The notes below the pieces were generated by a model. That model was not told the origin of the DNA and did not search any database. It saw only the letters and a program-made list of their open reading frames with translations. A program made the position numbers and the translations under genes. This document shows, piece by piece, positions 34,500 through 42,971 of a DNA stretch of 64,000 bases. Position 1 is the stretch's first letter. Each line of letters opens with the position of its first letter. The DNA lies in the NCBI RefSeq assembly GCF_017377715.1, contig NZ_JAFVMF010000014.1, forward strand, positions 1-64,000. The letters are read 5' to 3'. Source of the stretch: Acetobacter sacchari. Lineage in GTDB: Bacteria > Pseudomonadota > Alphaproteobacteria > Acetobacterales > Acetobacteraceae.

Positions 34500-35843
34500 T
34501 CAGGCTTCCGTGAACCGATGCTCCCTCAGGCTTGCCTCGATCTCTTCAAGCGAGCGTCCCCGCGTCTCCGGCACGCAGAAATACACGAACACGGCGGCAG
34601 CGGCGTTGACCCCGGCGAACAGCCAGAACGTGCCGGACGGCCCCATGAACTGGATCAGCGATAGCGTCACCAGCGAGACTATGAGATCGGCGCCCCAATG
34701 ACTGGCGGCGACAAGGCTCATGCCCTTGCTGCGAACCGACAGCGGATACACCTCCGCGCCGATCAGCCAGATTGCGACCGACAGGCTGCCCGCGTTGAAA
34801 ATCGCATAGGCGACCAGCGCGCCGACAGCGACCCACGGGTTGGCGCCCTGCGTCGCGCCCATCATGAAGACAAACCCAAGCACGACGAGCGACAACGCCG
34901 CGAACGGAAGGAACACGAGCATCAGCTTGCGCCGTCCCCATGAATCGACGGCCCAGCTTCCGAAAACAGTCGCGACGACCATCGCGAACCCTATGGGGAT
35001 CGAAGCGAGCAGCGCCGACCCTTCGCCGAACCCGACGCCGGAGAAAATCGTCGGCGCATAATACAACACGGCGTTGATCCCGGTCAGCTGGCAGAGAAGG
35101 GCCACGCCGACGGACGCCACGATCGCAGGCCGTAGCCAGGGCTTGGCCAGTTCCTTCCAGCCAGCTTCAGCGTCATGCGCGTTTATGATCTCCGTAAGCT
35201 CGCGTTCGGCCTCGTCTTCGGTGGACCGAACCTGCCGCAACACGGCGCGCGCCGCAGGAAAGTCGCCCCGAAGCGCCGACCAACGCGGGCTGTTCGGCAG
35301 GAACAGCATCCCGACCAGCAGCACGACCGCCGGAATGGCGCCGAGCCCGAACATCAGCCGCCACGAATGATCGCGCAGAAAATACCCGGCGACGAACGAC
35401 ACGGTGATGCCCGTGACCACCGCCATCTGAAACAGGACGACCAGTCGCCCACGCCGGTTAGCCGGAACGATCTCGGCAATGTAGACCGGCACAATCTGAG
35501 ACGACGCACCCACCGCCAAACCAAGAACAAAACGCGACAGTGTCAGGACTATCGTGTCCGGCGCCGCCGCCGCGCCGATCGTTCCCACAAGAAAGATCGC
35601 CGCCGCCAGCATGATCGTCCGGCGTCGGCCGAACCGGTCCGAAAAAGGCGCCGCGCCGACGCACCCGACCAACGCCCCGGCGACGATCGCCGCCGTCACG
35701 ATCTGTTGTCCGGGGACGGACAGGGAAAAGACGTGGGTGATCTGCAACAACGCTGCCGAGATGATCCCGGTGTCGTAACCGAAAAGAAGACCGCCGGTAG
35801 CCGCGACGACGGCGATCACTCCGACGAGAAGACTGTCATTCAT
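34500..35843 (-). CDS. Sugar porter (MFS, sugar:H+ symporter)
   Basis: 447 residues with twelve predicted membrane helices. Sugar-porter signatures: GGLLFGYDTGIISAAL in helix 1, FGRRRTIML between helices 2 and 3, and PVYIAEIVPANRRGRLV after helix 4. LFLPNSPRW and PETRGRSLEEIE follow at the end. This is the family of XylE/GalP-type symporters. The exact sugar is not decided. No sugar-metabolism gene lies beside it in this window. Confidence 0.93.
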   Translation of the reverse strand: MNDSLLVGVIAVVAATGGLLFGYDTGIISAALLQITHVFSLSVPGQQIVTAAIVAGALVGCVGAAPFSDRFGRRRTIMLAAAIFLVGTIGAAAAPDTIVLTLSRFVLGLAVGASSQIVPVYIAEIVPANRRGRLVVLFQMAVVTGITVSFVAGYFLRDHSWRLMFGLGAIPAVVLLVGMLFLPNSPRWSALRGDFPAARAVLRQVRSTEDEAERELTEIINAHDAEAGWKELAKPWLRPAIVASVGVALLCQLTGINAVLYYAPTIFSGVGFGEGSALLASIPIGFAMVVATVFGSWAVDSWGRRKLMLVFLPFAALSLVVLGFVFMMGATQGANPWVAVGALVAYAIFNAGSLSVAIWLIGAEVYPLSVRSKGMSLVAASHWGADLIVSLVTLSLIQFMGPSGTFWLFAGVNAAAAVFVYFCVPETRGRSLEEIEASLREHRFTEA

Positions 35844-36397
35844 CCGTCCAGAATCCGATCTTTTTCTAAACGCAACGTCGTGCGTTCGCTATTATTGATC
35901 GTAACGAAAACATGCCGATGCTCCGCTACAACGAAACGTCCTCTCCACGTCGAAACAGAACCTCCACTCAAGATTCTCCTTGATGGAAGCGGGAAAGGAA
36001 AAGAAAAATCTCCCTCCGAAAGAGTTGCGGCGACCTTGCCGCGCCAGCCCTTCGCGCGAAGCTTCAGACGCCCGCCTCGTGCGGCGGGCGCCCCTGCGCC
36101 ACCACAGTGCTGACTTTTCGAGGAAAAAGGAACGAAAAGAATTTCTCGAACCCCCTCCGCCGTTAACGGCTGGACACTACGTCAAACGACAATGCGCCGG
36201 GCTCTTTATCCTCCAAAAACCTCTCCTCCGCGGTCCATATGGTCCCCCTGCCAAACCGCGCCTTACTCAGGCGAAAATCTCCAGTCAGACGACGACACCC
36301 GCAGCAGCAAACGTATGAAACCCTTTCCTGTGAAGAAAAACGGGCGAAGATACAGCAAGGATGCGCAATCCTGATCCGGCGCGGAGGGACGCCCCCT
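35844..36397. other. Intergenic, no gene; one perfect hairpin
   Basis: The region lies upstream of the sugar porter and downstream of the S9 peptidase. Long open frames here are shadows. A hairpin CGCCCGCC-tcgtgc-GGCGGGCG at 36069-36090 has a perfect 8-base stem but no T run, so it is at best a weak terminator or a structured leader. Confidence 0.4.
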
Positions 36398-38377
36398 CTA
36401 GAGCGTGACCCGATCCTCAGCGACAAGCGAAAGCCCTGAAGGCTCGAAACCGAAAACCCTCCCGTAAAAATCCAACTCGATCTGAAAGACTCTCGCGATC
36501 GTGGCCTCGTCTCTGAAGCCGTGCCCCTCCCCCGGAAACTCATAGAGGGCGCACGGTGTGCCCCCACCACGCAACGCTTCAACCATCGCGCGCGCCTGCC
36601 CCGGAGGCACGACCCTGTCCTCCAGCCCCTGAAGAAGAAGAACCGGCGCGCGAATGCGATCAGCCATGAACAGAGGCGAACGCGCACGATAGACCGCCTC
36701 CGCCTCAGGCCACGGCCCGACAAGCCCGTCGAGATAACGCGCCTCGAACTTGTGCGTTTCCTGCGCCAGCGCCCGCAGGTCAGTCACACCATAAAGGCTG
36801 ACGCCCGCAGCGAAGACGTCGGACACCGCCAACGCCGCCAGAACAGTCAGCCCTCCAGCGCTGGAGCCCCGGATCGCGATCCGCTCCGGATCGACCACGC
36901 CACTTCCCGCAACATGTCGGGCCGCCGCCACACAATCCGCGACATCCCGGACGCCCCACTCCAGATCGAGCCGCTTGCGGTACGTCCGCCCGAACCCCGT
37001 CGAGCCGCTATAATTGACATCAAGCACGGCGAACCCGCGACTGGTCCACCACTGGACCTTGAAGGAGAACGCCTCGCTCGCCCGCGCCGTGGGACCACCA
37101 TGAGCCGTGACGATCATCGGCGGCCGCTCGCCCTCGGGCGCCGTACAACACGCATTGGTCGGGGGATAGAACAGTGCGTGCCCCTCGACGCCGTCCGGCA
37201 ACGGAAAACGAATCTCCTCCGCCACGGCAATGTCATCCGCTGCGAACGGCAACGTCGTCGCCGCCCGCAGCACGCGCGGCAACTCGCCTTCGCGCCCGAC
37301 AACGATCGCCGCCGGACGGTCAGAGGGCGCGTCCAGCCAAGCAAAAACGGGCGACGACCTGTCGGCGACGAGGACCGGGCATTGTTCCGGAGCGCCAAGA
37401 TCCATTTCACGCGCCATCGCATCGCCTTCCGCCCCCGGGGAAAGCAGAAGCATGCGCGCCCGGCCGTTACGAACGCTGAGCGCGACAACGCGGCCATCTG
37501 GCAAAATAGAAAAGCTCTGTTGTCCGAACACCCAGTGCGGCTGCCCGATTTCCTCCGCCGCAGCGTAGAAAATGCGTCTCTCTCCAGTCACGACATCAAA
37601 ACGGTGCAAGTTCCACCAGCCGTCACGATCAGTCGCCGCGAGCAGCGCCCGGTCGTCTAGCCAACGTGGCTCGACGACGGATTCTGCGCCGCCAGACAAT
37701 GTCCGCATTTTTTCGAGCCGCAACGTTCCGTCTGCACGCACGACCTGCGCCACCCGAAGCCGTGTTTCATCCCATGGCATGGATGGGTGGCTCCACTCGA
37801 CCCACGCCAGATAGCGGCCATCGGGCGAAAACCGGGGCGACGTGTAGAAATCCGCACCACGCGCGATCACCGTTCCGCCATCGACAACAGCGTTCGGCGA
37901 CGTGGGCAGGAGAGTCAGCGTGTTCTCCGCTTCGCCCTCGACACTGTGATCCTCCCGCACCGCGACAATCCAGTCGCCACACGGGTCGACCGCAAAATCT
38001 GCATAACGCAACCCATCGCCGGCTGCGACAAGCACGAGATTCGGCGTCGTTCCGCCCTCGCCCAAACTCAGCACGTAGACGCCGCCGTCGCCACGATGGC
38101 TGAGAACCGCCTGACGCCCGGCGACGCTATATGCGCCGCCGCCGTATTCGTGGACGCGCGTGGCGACGTCGAAGCCGGACGAGGTCAGATCCTGAGGAGC
38201 CTCGCCCTCCCACCAGCCCACGAGCGTCGTTCGCCCGCCATTGGCCGGTCGCCGCTCCAGCCAGAACACAGCGCCCGCGCTAACGGTCACGGAAGAGAGA
38301 GTCACGGTTTTGCCCGCAGCCAGCGCCGCCGTCACCGGGGACGGCCACGCGCCGCAAGGCGTCGGGTGTTTCGGCAT
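36398..38377 (-). CDS. S9-family prolyl oligopeptidase-like serine peptidase
   Basis: 659 residues: an N-terminal beta-propeller (about 1-390) and a C-terminal alpha/beta hydrolase. The nucleophile is Ser506 in RGSSAGG, the Asp is in GLEDRVVPPGQ, and the His is in GEGHGF. The hydrolase segment MIVTAHGGPTARASEAF and DVNYSGSTGFGRTYRKRL are usual in acylaminoacyl-peptidase and dipeptidyl-peptidase-like enzymes. No export signal is obvious. A GGAGG site 5 bases upstream of the ATG supports the start. Confidence 0.92.
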   Translation of the reverse strand: MPKHPTPCGAWPSPVTAALAAGKTVTLSSVTVSAGAVFWLERRPANGGRTTLVGWWEGEAPQDLTSSGFDVATRVHEYGGGAYSVAGRQAVLSHRGDGGVYVLSLGEGGTTPNLVLVAAGDGLRYADFAVDPCGDWIVAVREDHSVEGEAENTLTLLPTSPNAVVDGGTVIARGADFYTSPRFSPDGRYLAWVEWSHPSMPWDETRLRVAQVVRADGTLRLEKMRTLSGGAESVVEPRWLDDRALLAATDRDGWWNLHRFDVVTGERRIFYAAAEEIGQPHWVFGQQSFSILPDGRVVALSVRNGRARMLLLSPGAEGDAMAREMDLGAPEQCPVLVADRSSPVFAWLDAPSDRPAAIVVGREGELPRVLRAATTLPFAADDIAVAEEIRFPLPDGVEGHALFYPPTNACCTAPEGERPPMIVTAHGGPTARASEAFSFKVQWWTSRGFAVLDVNYSGSTGFGRTYRKRLDLEWGVRDVADCVAAARHVAGSGVVDPERIAIRGSSAGGLTVLAALAVSDVFAAGVSLYGVTDLRALAQETHKFEARYLDGLVGPWPEAEAVYRARSPLFMADRIRAPVLLLQGLEDRVVPPGQARAMVEALRGGGTPCALYEFPGEGHGFRDEATIARVFQIELDFYGRVFGFEPSGLSLVAEDRVTL

Positions 38378-38746
38378 CGGGCCTCCTTCATTCCGGCAGG
38401 TCGTGCGTCGCCCACCGGATTCCTCCTATGGTTGGCCATGGGGAGTGGTTCCTGCAAGCCGCCCGGTCCCGGAGGCCCTGACGTCGCCCCCAAAACCGAT
38501 GACCCACAAGCTGGCCAGATCATTCGATCATTCCGCCGCACTTTATCCGCCGCGCAACGCACCGATCGTCTGGATCTTCTTCCTCATTCCAAGCGTTTGG
38601 CTCGCCACCTCCGGCTCCACAGAAAGGCTGCCCGGACTTGACACGGATGAGCGCAGAAGGTTCCTCAGGCGCTTTGCTCGACCAGCACGGGGCGCCTGAC
38701 GCTGTTACATTTTCTGGATTCGCTCTTCTCCCAATACGGTTACGGC
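38378..38746. other. Intergenic between S9 peptidase and DedA-like gene
   Basis: Nothing is clearly coding except the last 45 bases, which in frame with the DedA gene read L-L-H-F-L-D-S-L-F-S-Q-Y-G-Y-G and look like the missing N-terminus. The rest is GC-rich and without a recognised site. Confidence 0.4.
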
Positions 38747-39340
38747 GTGATAGGCGTCGTCGTCATGCTGGAGAGCATGGGCCTGCCGCTGCCAGCCGAG
38801 AGCCTGATCATCACCGCCGCGCTTTATTGCGCGACGACGCACAAGCTCGACATTTACTGGGTCGCCGGGGCCGCGGTGATCGGCGCCATCATGGGCGACA
38901 ATTTCGGCTTTCTCATCGGCAAGGCCCTCGGCTTCAGAATGCTGCGCCGTTACGGCGGGAAGGTCGGCCTGACGCCTGAACGTCTGCTGGTCGGACGTTA
39001 CATCTTCCGACGGCACGGCGGAGTGGTCGTATTCTTTGGCCGCTTCATCGCCGTGTTGCGCGTTTTCGTCGCGCTGCTCGCAGGGGCGAACCATATGCCT
39101 TGGCATACGTTCCTGTTCTATAACGCCCTAGGCGGCATCCTGTGGGCCGGCGGCTATTCGCTCTGCACCTATTATCTCGGGCATGAAGTGCTTCAGTTGT
39201 CTGGCCCGATCGCTTATGGCGCCGCAGCGCTCGCGATCGCCGGGATCGCCGGAGGGTTCCTCTTTCTGAAGAAGAACGAGCATCGGCTGATTGCAGAAGC
39301 GCAGGAGGCGGCCGAGAAGGACGCCAGCCTGAAACACTGA
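38747..39340 (+). CDS. DedA-family membrane protein
   Basis: 197 residues from a GTG at 38747; the family usually starts about 15 residues earlier. Conserved features: MLESMGLPLPAESLIITAAL, then GAIMGDNFGFLIGKALGF, and FFGRFIAVLRVFVALLAGANHMPW, plus C-terminal membrane helices. DedA proteins are flippase-like inner membrane proteins linked to undecaprenyl phosphate recycling. In-frame codons upstream read as the normal N-terminus, but have no ATG, GTG or TTG, only CTG (38702, 38714). The true start is therefore uncertain. Confidence 0.88.
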   Translation: MIGVVVMLESMGLPLPAESLIITAALYCATTHKLDIYWVAGAAVIGAIMGDNFGFLIGKALGFRMLRRYGGKVGLTPERLLVGRYIFRRHGGVVVFFGRFIAVLRVFVALLAGANHMPWHTFLFYNALGGILWAGGYSLCTYYLGHEVLQLSGPIAYGAAALAIAGIAGGFLFLKKNEHRLIAEAQEAAEKDASLKH

Positions 39341-39400
39341 CAAGACCGTCCGGCGACGGATAACGGGGGCGCCGACGGCGTCAGACGACGAGGTGCAGCG

Positions 39401-40333
39401 ATGATGCAACCCGAGATGACGCGCCTTGACGGCAAGCTGGCTCTGGTGACCGGCGCCAACAGCGGCCTTGGCTTTGAGGCCGCCTGCGGCCTGGCTGCTC
39501 TGGGCGCCCGCGTGGTCCTCGCCGCACGCAATCCGACACGTAACGAGGAAGCGCTGGCTCGCCTGAAAGCCCGTATCCCGCACGCACAGGCAGAGACGGC
39601 TTTCCTTGACCTGGCCTCGCTTGACGATGTGACGGCCTTCGCCAGCGCTTTCGCCGGGAAAGAGGCCGCGCTCGACATCCTCGTCAACAACGCGGGCGTC
39701 ATGGCTCCACCGATGCGGCAGGAAACCGCTGACGGCTTCGAACTGCAACTCGGCGTCAACCATCTTGGGCACTTCGCGCTGACCGCGCGCCTGATGCCGC
39801 TTCTACGCGCCTCGCCAGGCGGCGCCACGGTCGTCCCGGTCGCGAGCCTCGCCGCGTGGCGCGGACGCATCCAGTTCGACGACCTGCAATCCCGCTATCA
39901 CTACAGCGCCTTCACCGCATACCGCCAAAGCAAGCTGGCGAACCTCCTGTTCGCGACGGAACTCGCGCGCAAGGCCCATGCAAACGGATTGCCCCTGCAC
40001 GTACGGGCGGCGCACCCCGGGTGGTCACGCACCAGCATCGGCCTCAACGGCCCTTCGCTCGGCGCCACAGCGTTGCGCGCAAAACTGTCGGAGCGAGTGA
40101 TCTCGCTTGCGTTCGGTGCGTTAGGTCAATCGGCGGAGGACGGCGCCCGCCCCGTCATCTATGCTGCGGCGTCGCCAAAAGCAGAAGACGGACTGTATTA
40201 CGGCCCCTCCGACCGGGGCGAACGGCGCGGACCGCCTGGCCTCGCGATTATCCCGCCTTCGGCGCGTGGCACGGCGACCGCTCGTCGCCTGTGGGACGTA
40301 TCCGAGCGATTGACAGGCGTAACGTTCGCCTGA
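39401..40333 (+). CDS. Short-chain dehydrogenase/reductase (retinol dehydrogenase-like)
   Basis: 310 residues with the classical SDR set: cofactor loop TGANSGLG (17-24), NNAG (96-99), Ser149 in VASLAAW, and Tyr174-x3-Lys178 in YRQSK. The C-terminal part (HPGWSRTSIGLNGPSL) is typical of the retinol dehydrogenase/WW-domain-oxidoreductase-like subgroup. NADP is likely from the loop sequence (AARNPTRNEE, a basic patch). The substrate is unknown. The gene stands between dedA and mscS with short gaps. Confidence 0.92.
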   Translation: MMQPEMTRLDGKLALVTGANSGLGFEAACGLAALGARVVLAARNPTRNEEALARLKARIPHAQAETAFLDLASLDDVTAFASAFAGKEAALDILVNNAGVMAPPMRQETADGFELQLGVNHLGHFALTARLMPLLRASPGGATVVPVASLAAWRGRIQFDDLQSRYHYSAFTAYRQSKLANLLFATELARKAHANGLPLHVRAAHPGWSRTSIGLNGPSLGATALRAKLSERVISLAFGALGQSAEDGARPVIYAAASPKAEDGLYYGPSDRGERRGPPGLAIIPPSARGTATARRLWDVSERLTGVTFA

Positions 40334-40432
40334 TGAAAACCCGCAGCCGAATGCGGGACAGACGCCAAGCCGGTTTTTCGGGCGTCGCAGCACACCACTG
40401 CCTGTTGAGGCCCCTTCAAGGAGAGCGATTGC

Positions 40433-41599
40433 GTGAGGCATGACTACATCTCGGCGCTTACAGATCTTCGCCGCATGTTCGACTGGCTTCCTCCCGTTTT
40501 CGCCTCCCTCCTCATCCTCTTTGGCCTCGGCGGCCTCTCCGCACTAGCCTGCGGCATCGTCGCCAACCGTATCCTCGCCCGCCTGAAGGGCCAGCGCCGG
40601 GGCGCGTTCATCCACGCTTTCGCCAGCGGGCTGCGCCACCCGATCCAACTTGTCATAGCATCTACAGTGATGCTCTCGGCGCTACCGGCGCTGGATTTTT
40701 CCACGGTCATGCTCGAGCGACTGGCGCATCTGCTCGGGGTCGTGCTGGTGATCTCGCTCGGCCTTGGCCTTGGTCTCGGCGCACGCATCACCGCCTCGGC
40801 CTACACCACACGCTGGAGCGCCTCGGGCGACGACCGGGAGGAAGATATCCAGGGGCGCAAGCATCTGACGCAGGTCCGCCTGATGCAACGCATGGCGGAA
40901 ATCGTCATCGGCGTGCTGACCGTCGGCGCGGCGCTGATGACTTTCGAGCCGGTGCGCCAATACGGACTAAGCCTGCTGGCCTCGGCGGGGGCAGCCTCGA
41001 TCATCGTCGGTCTCGCCGCCCGTTCCGTGCTCTCCAACCTGATCGCCGGCGTACAGATCGCGGTGACGCAGCCCATTCGCATGGGCGACATGATCTCCTT
41101 CAACGGAGACTGGACATGGGTGGAGGAAATCAACGCGACCTACGTCGTGTTGCGCGCCTGGGACAAGCGCCGCAGGATCGTCCCGCTTTCCTACTTCCTG
41201 GATAATCCGTTCGAGAACTGGACCTACAACTCCGCCGAACTGGTCGGCGCAGTCTATCTCTATCTCGACTTCGTCGCCCCAATGGACCGCATCCGCGCCC
41301 GGCTTGCCGAAATCGTGCGGACATGCCCCGAATGGAACGGCAAGGACTTCAGCGTGCAGGTCGCCGACGCGACGGACCGTACGATCATGATCCGCATCAC
41401 GGCGGGCGCGCGCACCGCCGTAAGAAGCTGGGATCTCCGCTGCGCGCTGCGCGAGGGGATCGTCTCGTGGATCCGGGAAAACTGCCCTGAAGCCTTCCCT
41501 CAGACCCGCTTTCTGCCTGGCGGCGATGCGTCGGGAGGGCTGCCGCCCGACGCAGACCCGTTCCTGCCGACCAGCCGGACCCCGCCACCGCCGTCCTGA
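40433..41599 (+). CDS. MscS-family mechanosensitive ion channel
   Basis: 388 residues. Several N-terminal membrane helices (FASLLILFGLGGLSALACGI and others) come before the pore helix LLASAGAASIIVGLAARSVLSNLIAGVQIA, the typical MscS TM3 with glycine/alanine pattern. The beta domain follows (MGDMISFNGDWTWVEEI), and a C-terminal alpha/beta domain. It opens on membrane tension to release solutes. GTG start with AAGGAG eight bases upstream. Confidence 0.92.
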   Translation: MRHDYISALTDLRRMFDWLPPVFASLLILFGLGGLSALACGIVANRILARLKGQRRGAFIHAFASGLRHPIQLVIASTVMLSALPALDFSTVMLERLAHLLGVVLVISLGLGLGLGARITASAYTTRWSASGDDREEDIQGRKHLTQVRLMQRMAEIVIGVLTVGAALMTFEPVRQYGLSLLASAGAASIIVGLAARSVLSNLIAGVQIAVTQPIRMGDMISFNGDWTWVEEINATYVVLRAWDKRRRIVPLSYFLDNPFENWTYNSAELVGAVYLYLDFVAPMDRIRARLAEIVRTCPEWNGKDFSVQVADATDRTIMIRITAGARTAVRSWDLRCALREGIVSWIRENCPEAFPQTRFLPGGDASGGLPPDADPFLPTSRTPPPPS

Positions 41600-41825
41600 T
41601 TTTTGCGCCGCACACTCTGCGCGCGGCGGTCTACCGCCGCTGCGCATTGAAACTTGGGGTGAGCGCTGGTAAGCACGCGGACTTCAAACCGTCTGTTCGC
41701 GCGGGCCGGAGACGCCATGTTTTCGGGCGAAAAGATGCGCTTCCAGAAAGAACGAAATGTGCGCGCCGACCGCCGTCGGACGCGGACCGCGACCCCGAGC
41801 GGGACAGCCAAGGCCGGAGACGATC

Positions 41826-42929
41826 ATGAGCACCAAGAAACTGCTGATTCTGCCCGGCGACGGCATCGGTCCCGAAGTCATGCGCGAAGTCGCGCGCGTC
41901 ACGGCATGGCTGAGCCGCAAACGCAACATTGCCTTCGAGATCGACGAGGACCTCGTCGGCGGAGCGTCTCTCGCCGAATACGGCGTGCCGATCCGTGACG
42001 AGGTCGTCGAAAAAGCGCGCGCCGCCGACGCCGTGCTGTTCGGCTCCGTTGGCGATCCGGCGTGGTCTCACGTCGGTTTCGACAAGCGTCCGGAAGTGGC
42101 GATCCTGAAGCTCCGGCAGGAACTGGGCCTTTTCGCCAACCTGCGCCCCGCCAAGGTCTTCGACGCGCTGGTTGACGCCAGCACCCTGAAGTCCGACGTC
42201 ATCAAGGGACTGGACATCATGATCGTCCGCGAGACCGTGGGCGGCATCTATTTCGGCGAACCGCGCGGGATCGAGACCCTGCCCAACGGCGAAAAGCGCG
42301 GGATCAACACCGAGGTCTATACGACCAGCGAGATCGAGCGCGTCGCACGCGTGGCTTTCGATCTGGCTCGCAAGCGCAACAACTCGGTCTGCTCGGTCGA
42401 GAAGTGCAACGTCATGGAAAGCGGCCTGCTGTGGAAAGAGGTCGTGACCGATCTCCACGCCCGCGAATATTCCGACGTGAAGCTTTCGCACATGCTGGCC
42501 GACAACTGCGCCATGCAGCTGGTCCGCAACCCGGCCCAGTTCGACGTGATCGTCACCGGCAACCTATTCGGCGACCTGCTCTCCGATCTGGCTTCCATGT
42601 TGACCGGCAGCCTCGGCATGCTCCCCTCCGCGACGCTCGGCGCTGTGCAGGAAGACGGCCGCCGCCCGGCGCTTTATGAGCCGATCCACGGCAGCGCGCC
42701 CGACATCGCAGGGCAGGGGATTGCGAACCCGATCGCACAGATCCTGTCGTTCGCGATGCTGCTGCGCTATTCGTTCGATCTGCAGGCCGAAGCCGACATG
42801 ATCGAGGCGGCGGTCGCGGCCGTCCTCGCCACAGGCCTGCGCACTGCGGACATCATGAGCCCCGGCCTCGCACGCGTCGGCACAGACGTTATGGGCGAGG
42901 CCATCGTCCGCGAACTCGACAAGATGTGA
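41826..42929 (+). CDS. leuB: 3-isopropylmalate dehydrogenase
   Basis: 367 residues. Catalyses the NAD-dependent oxidative decarboxylation of 3-isopropylmalate in leucine synthesis. The start is [22 protein letters not shown]. The loop [11 protein letters not shown], the substrate arginine region [18 protein letters not shown] and the [15 protein letters not shown] strand are present, as is the C-terminal [19 protein letters not shown] nucleotide region. The frame is open upstream, but the ATG at 41826 gives the standard start. The other leu genes are not in this window. Confidence 0.96.
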   Translation: MSTKKLLILPGDGIGPEVMREVARVTAWLSRKRNIAFEIDEDLVGGASLAEYGVPIRDEVVEKARAADAVLFGSVGDPAWSHVGFDKRPEVAILKLRQELGLFANLRPAKVFDALVDASTLKSDVIKGLDIMIVRETVGGIYFGEPRGIETLPNGEKRGINTEVYTTSEIERVARVAFDLARKRNNSVCSVEKCNVMESGLLWKEVVTDLHAREYSDVKLSHMLADNCAMQLVRNPAQFDVIVTGNLFGDLLSDLASMLTGSLGMLPSATLGAVQEDGRRPALYEPIHGSAPDIAGQGIANPIAQILSFAMLLRYSFDLQAEADMIEAAVAAVLATGLRTADIMSPGLARVGTDVMGEAIVRELDKM

Positions 42930-42971
42930 TCCTTGCGCCCGCCGACGCGACAGGCGTCCGGCGGGTGATCG

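Noticed and set aside
35175..36113. 312-residue plus-strand frame over the sugar porter start
   Set aside because: It is an extremely Arg/Lys-rich, low-complexity shadow and lacks a family signature.
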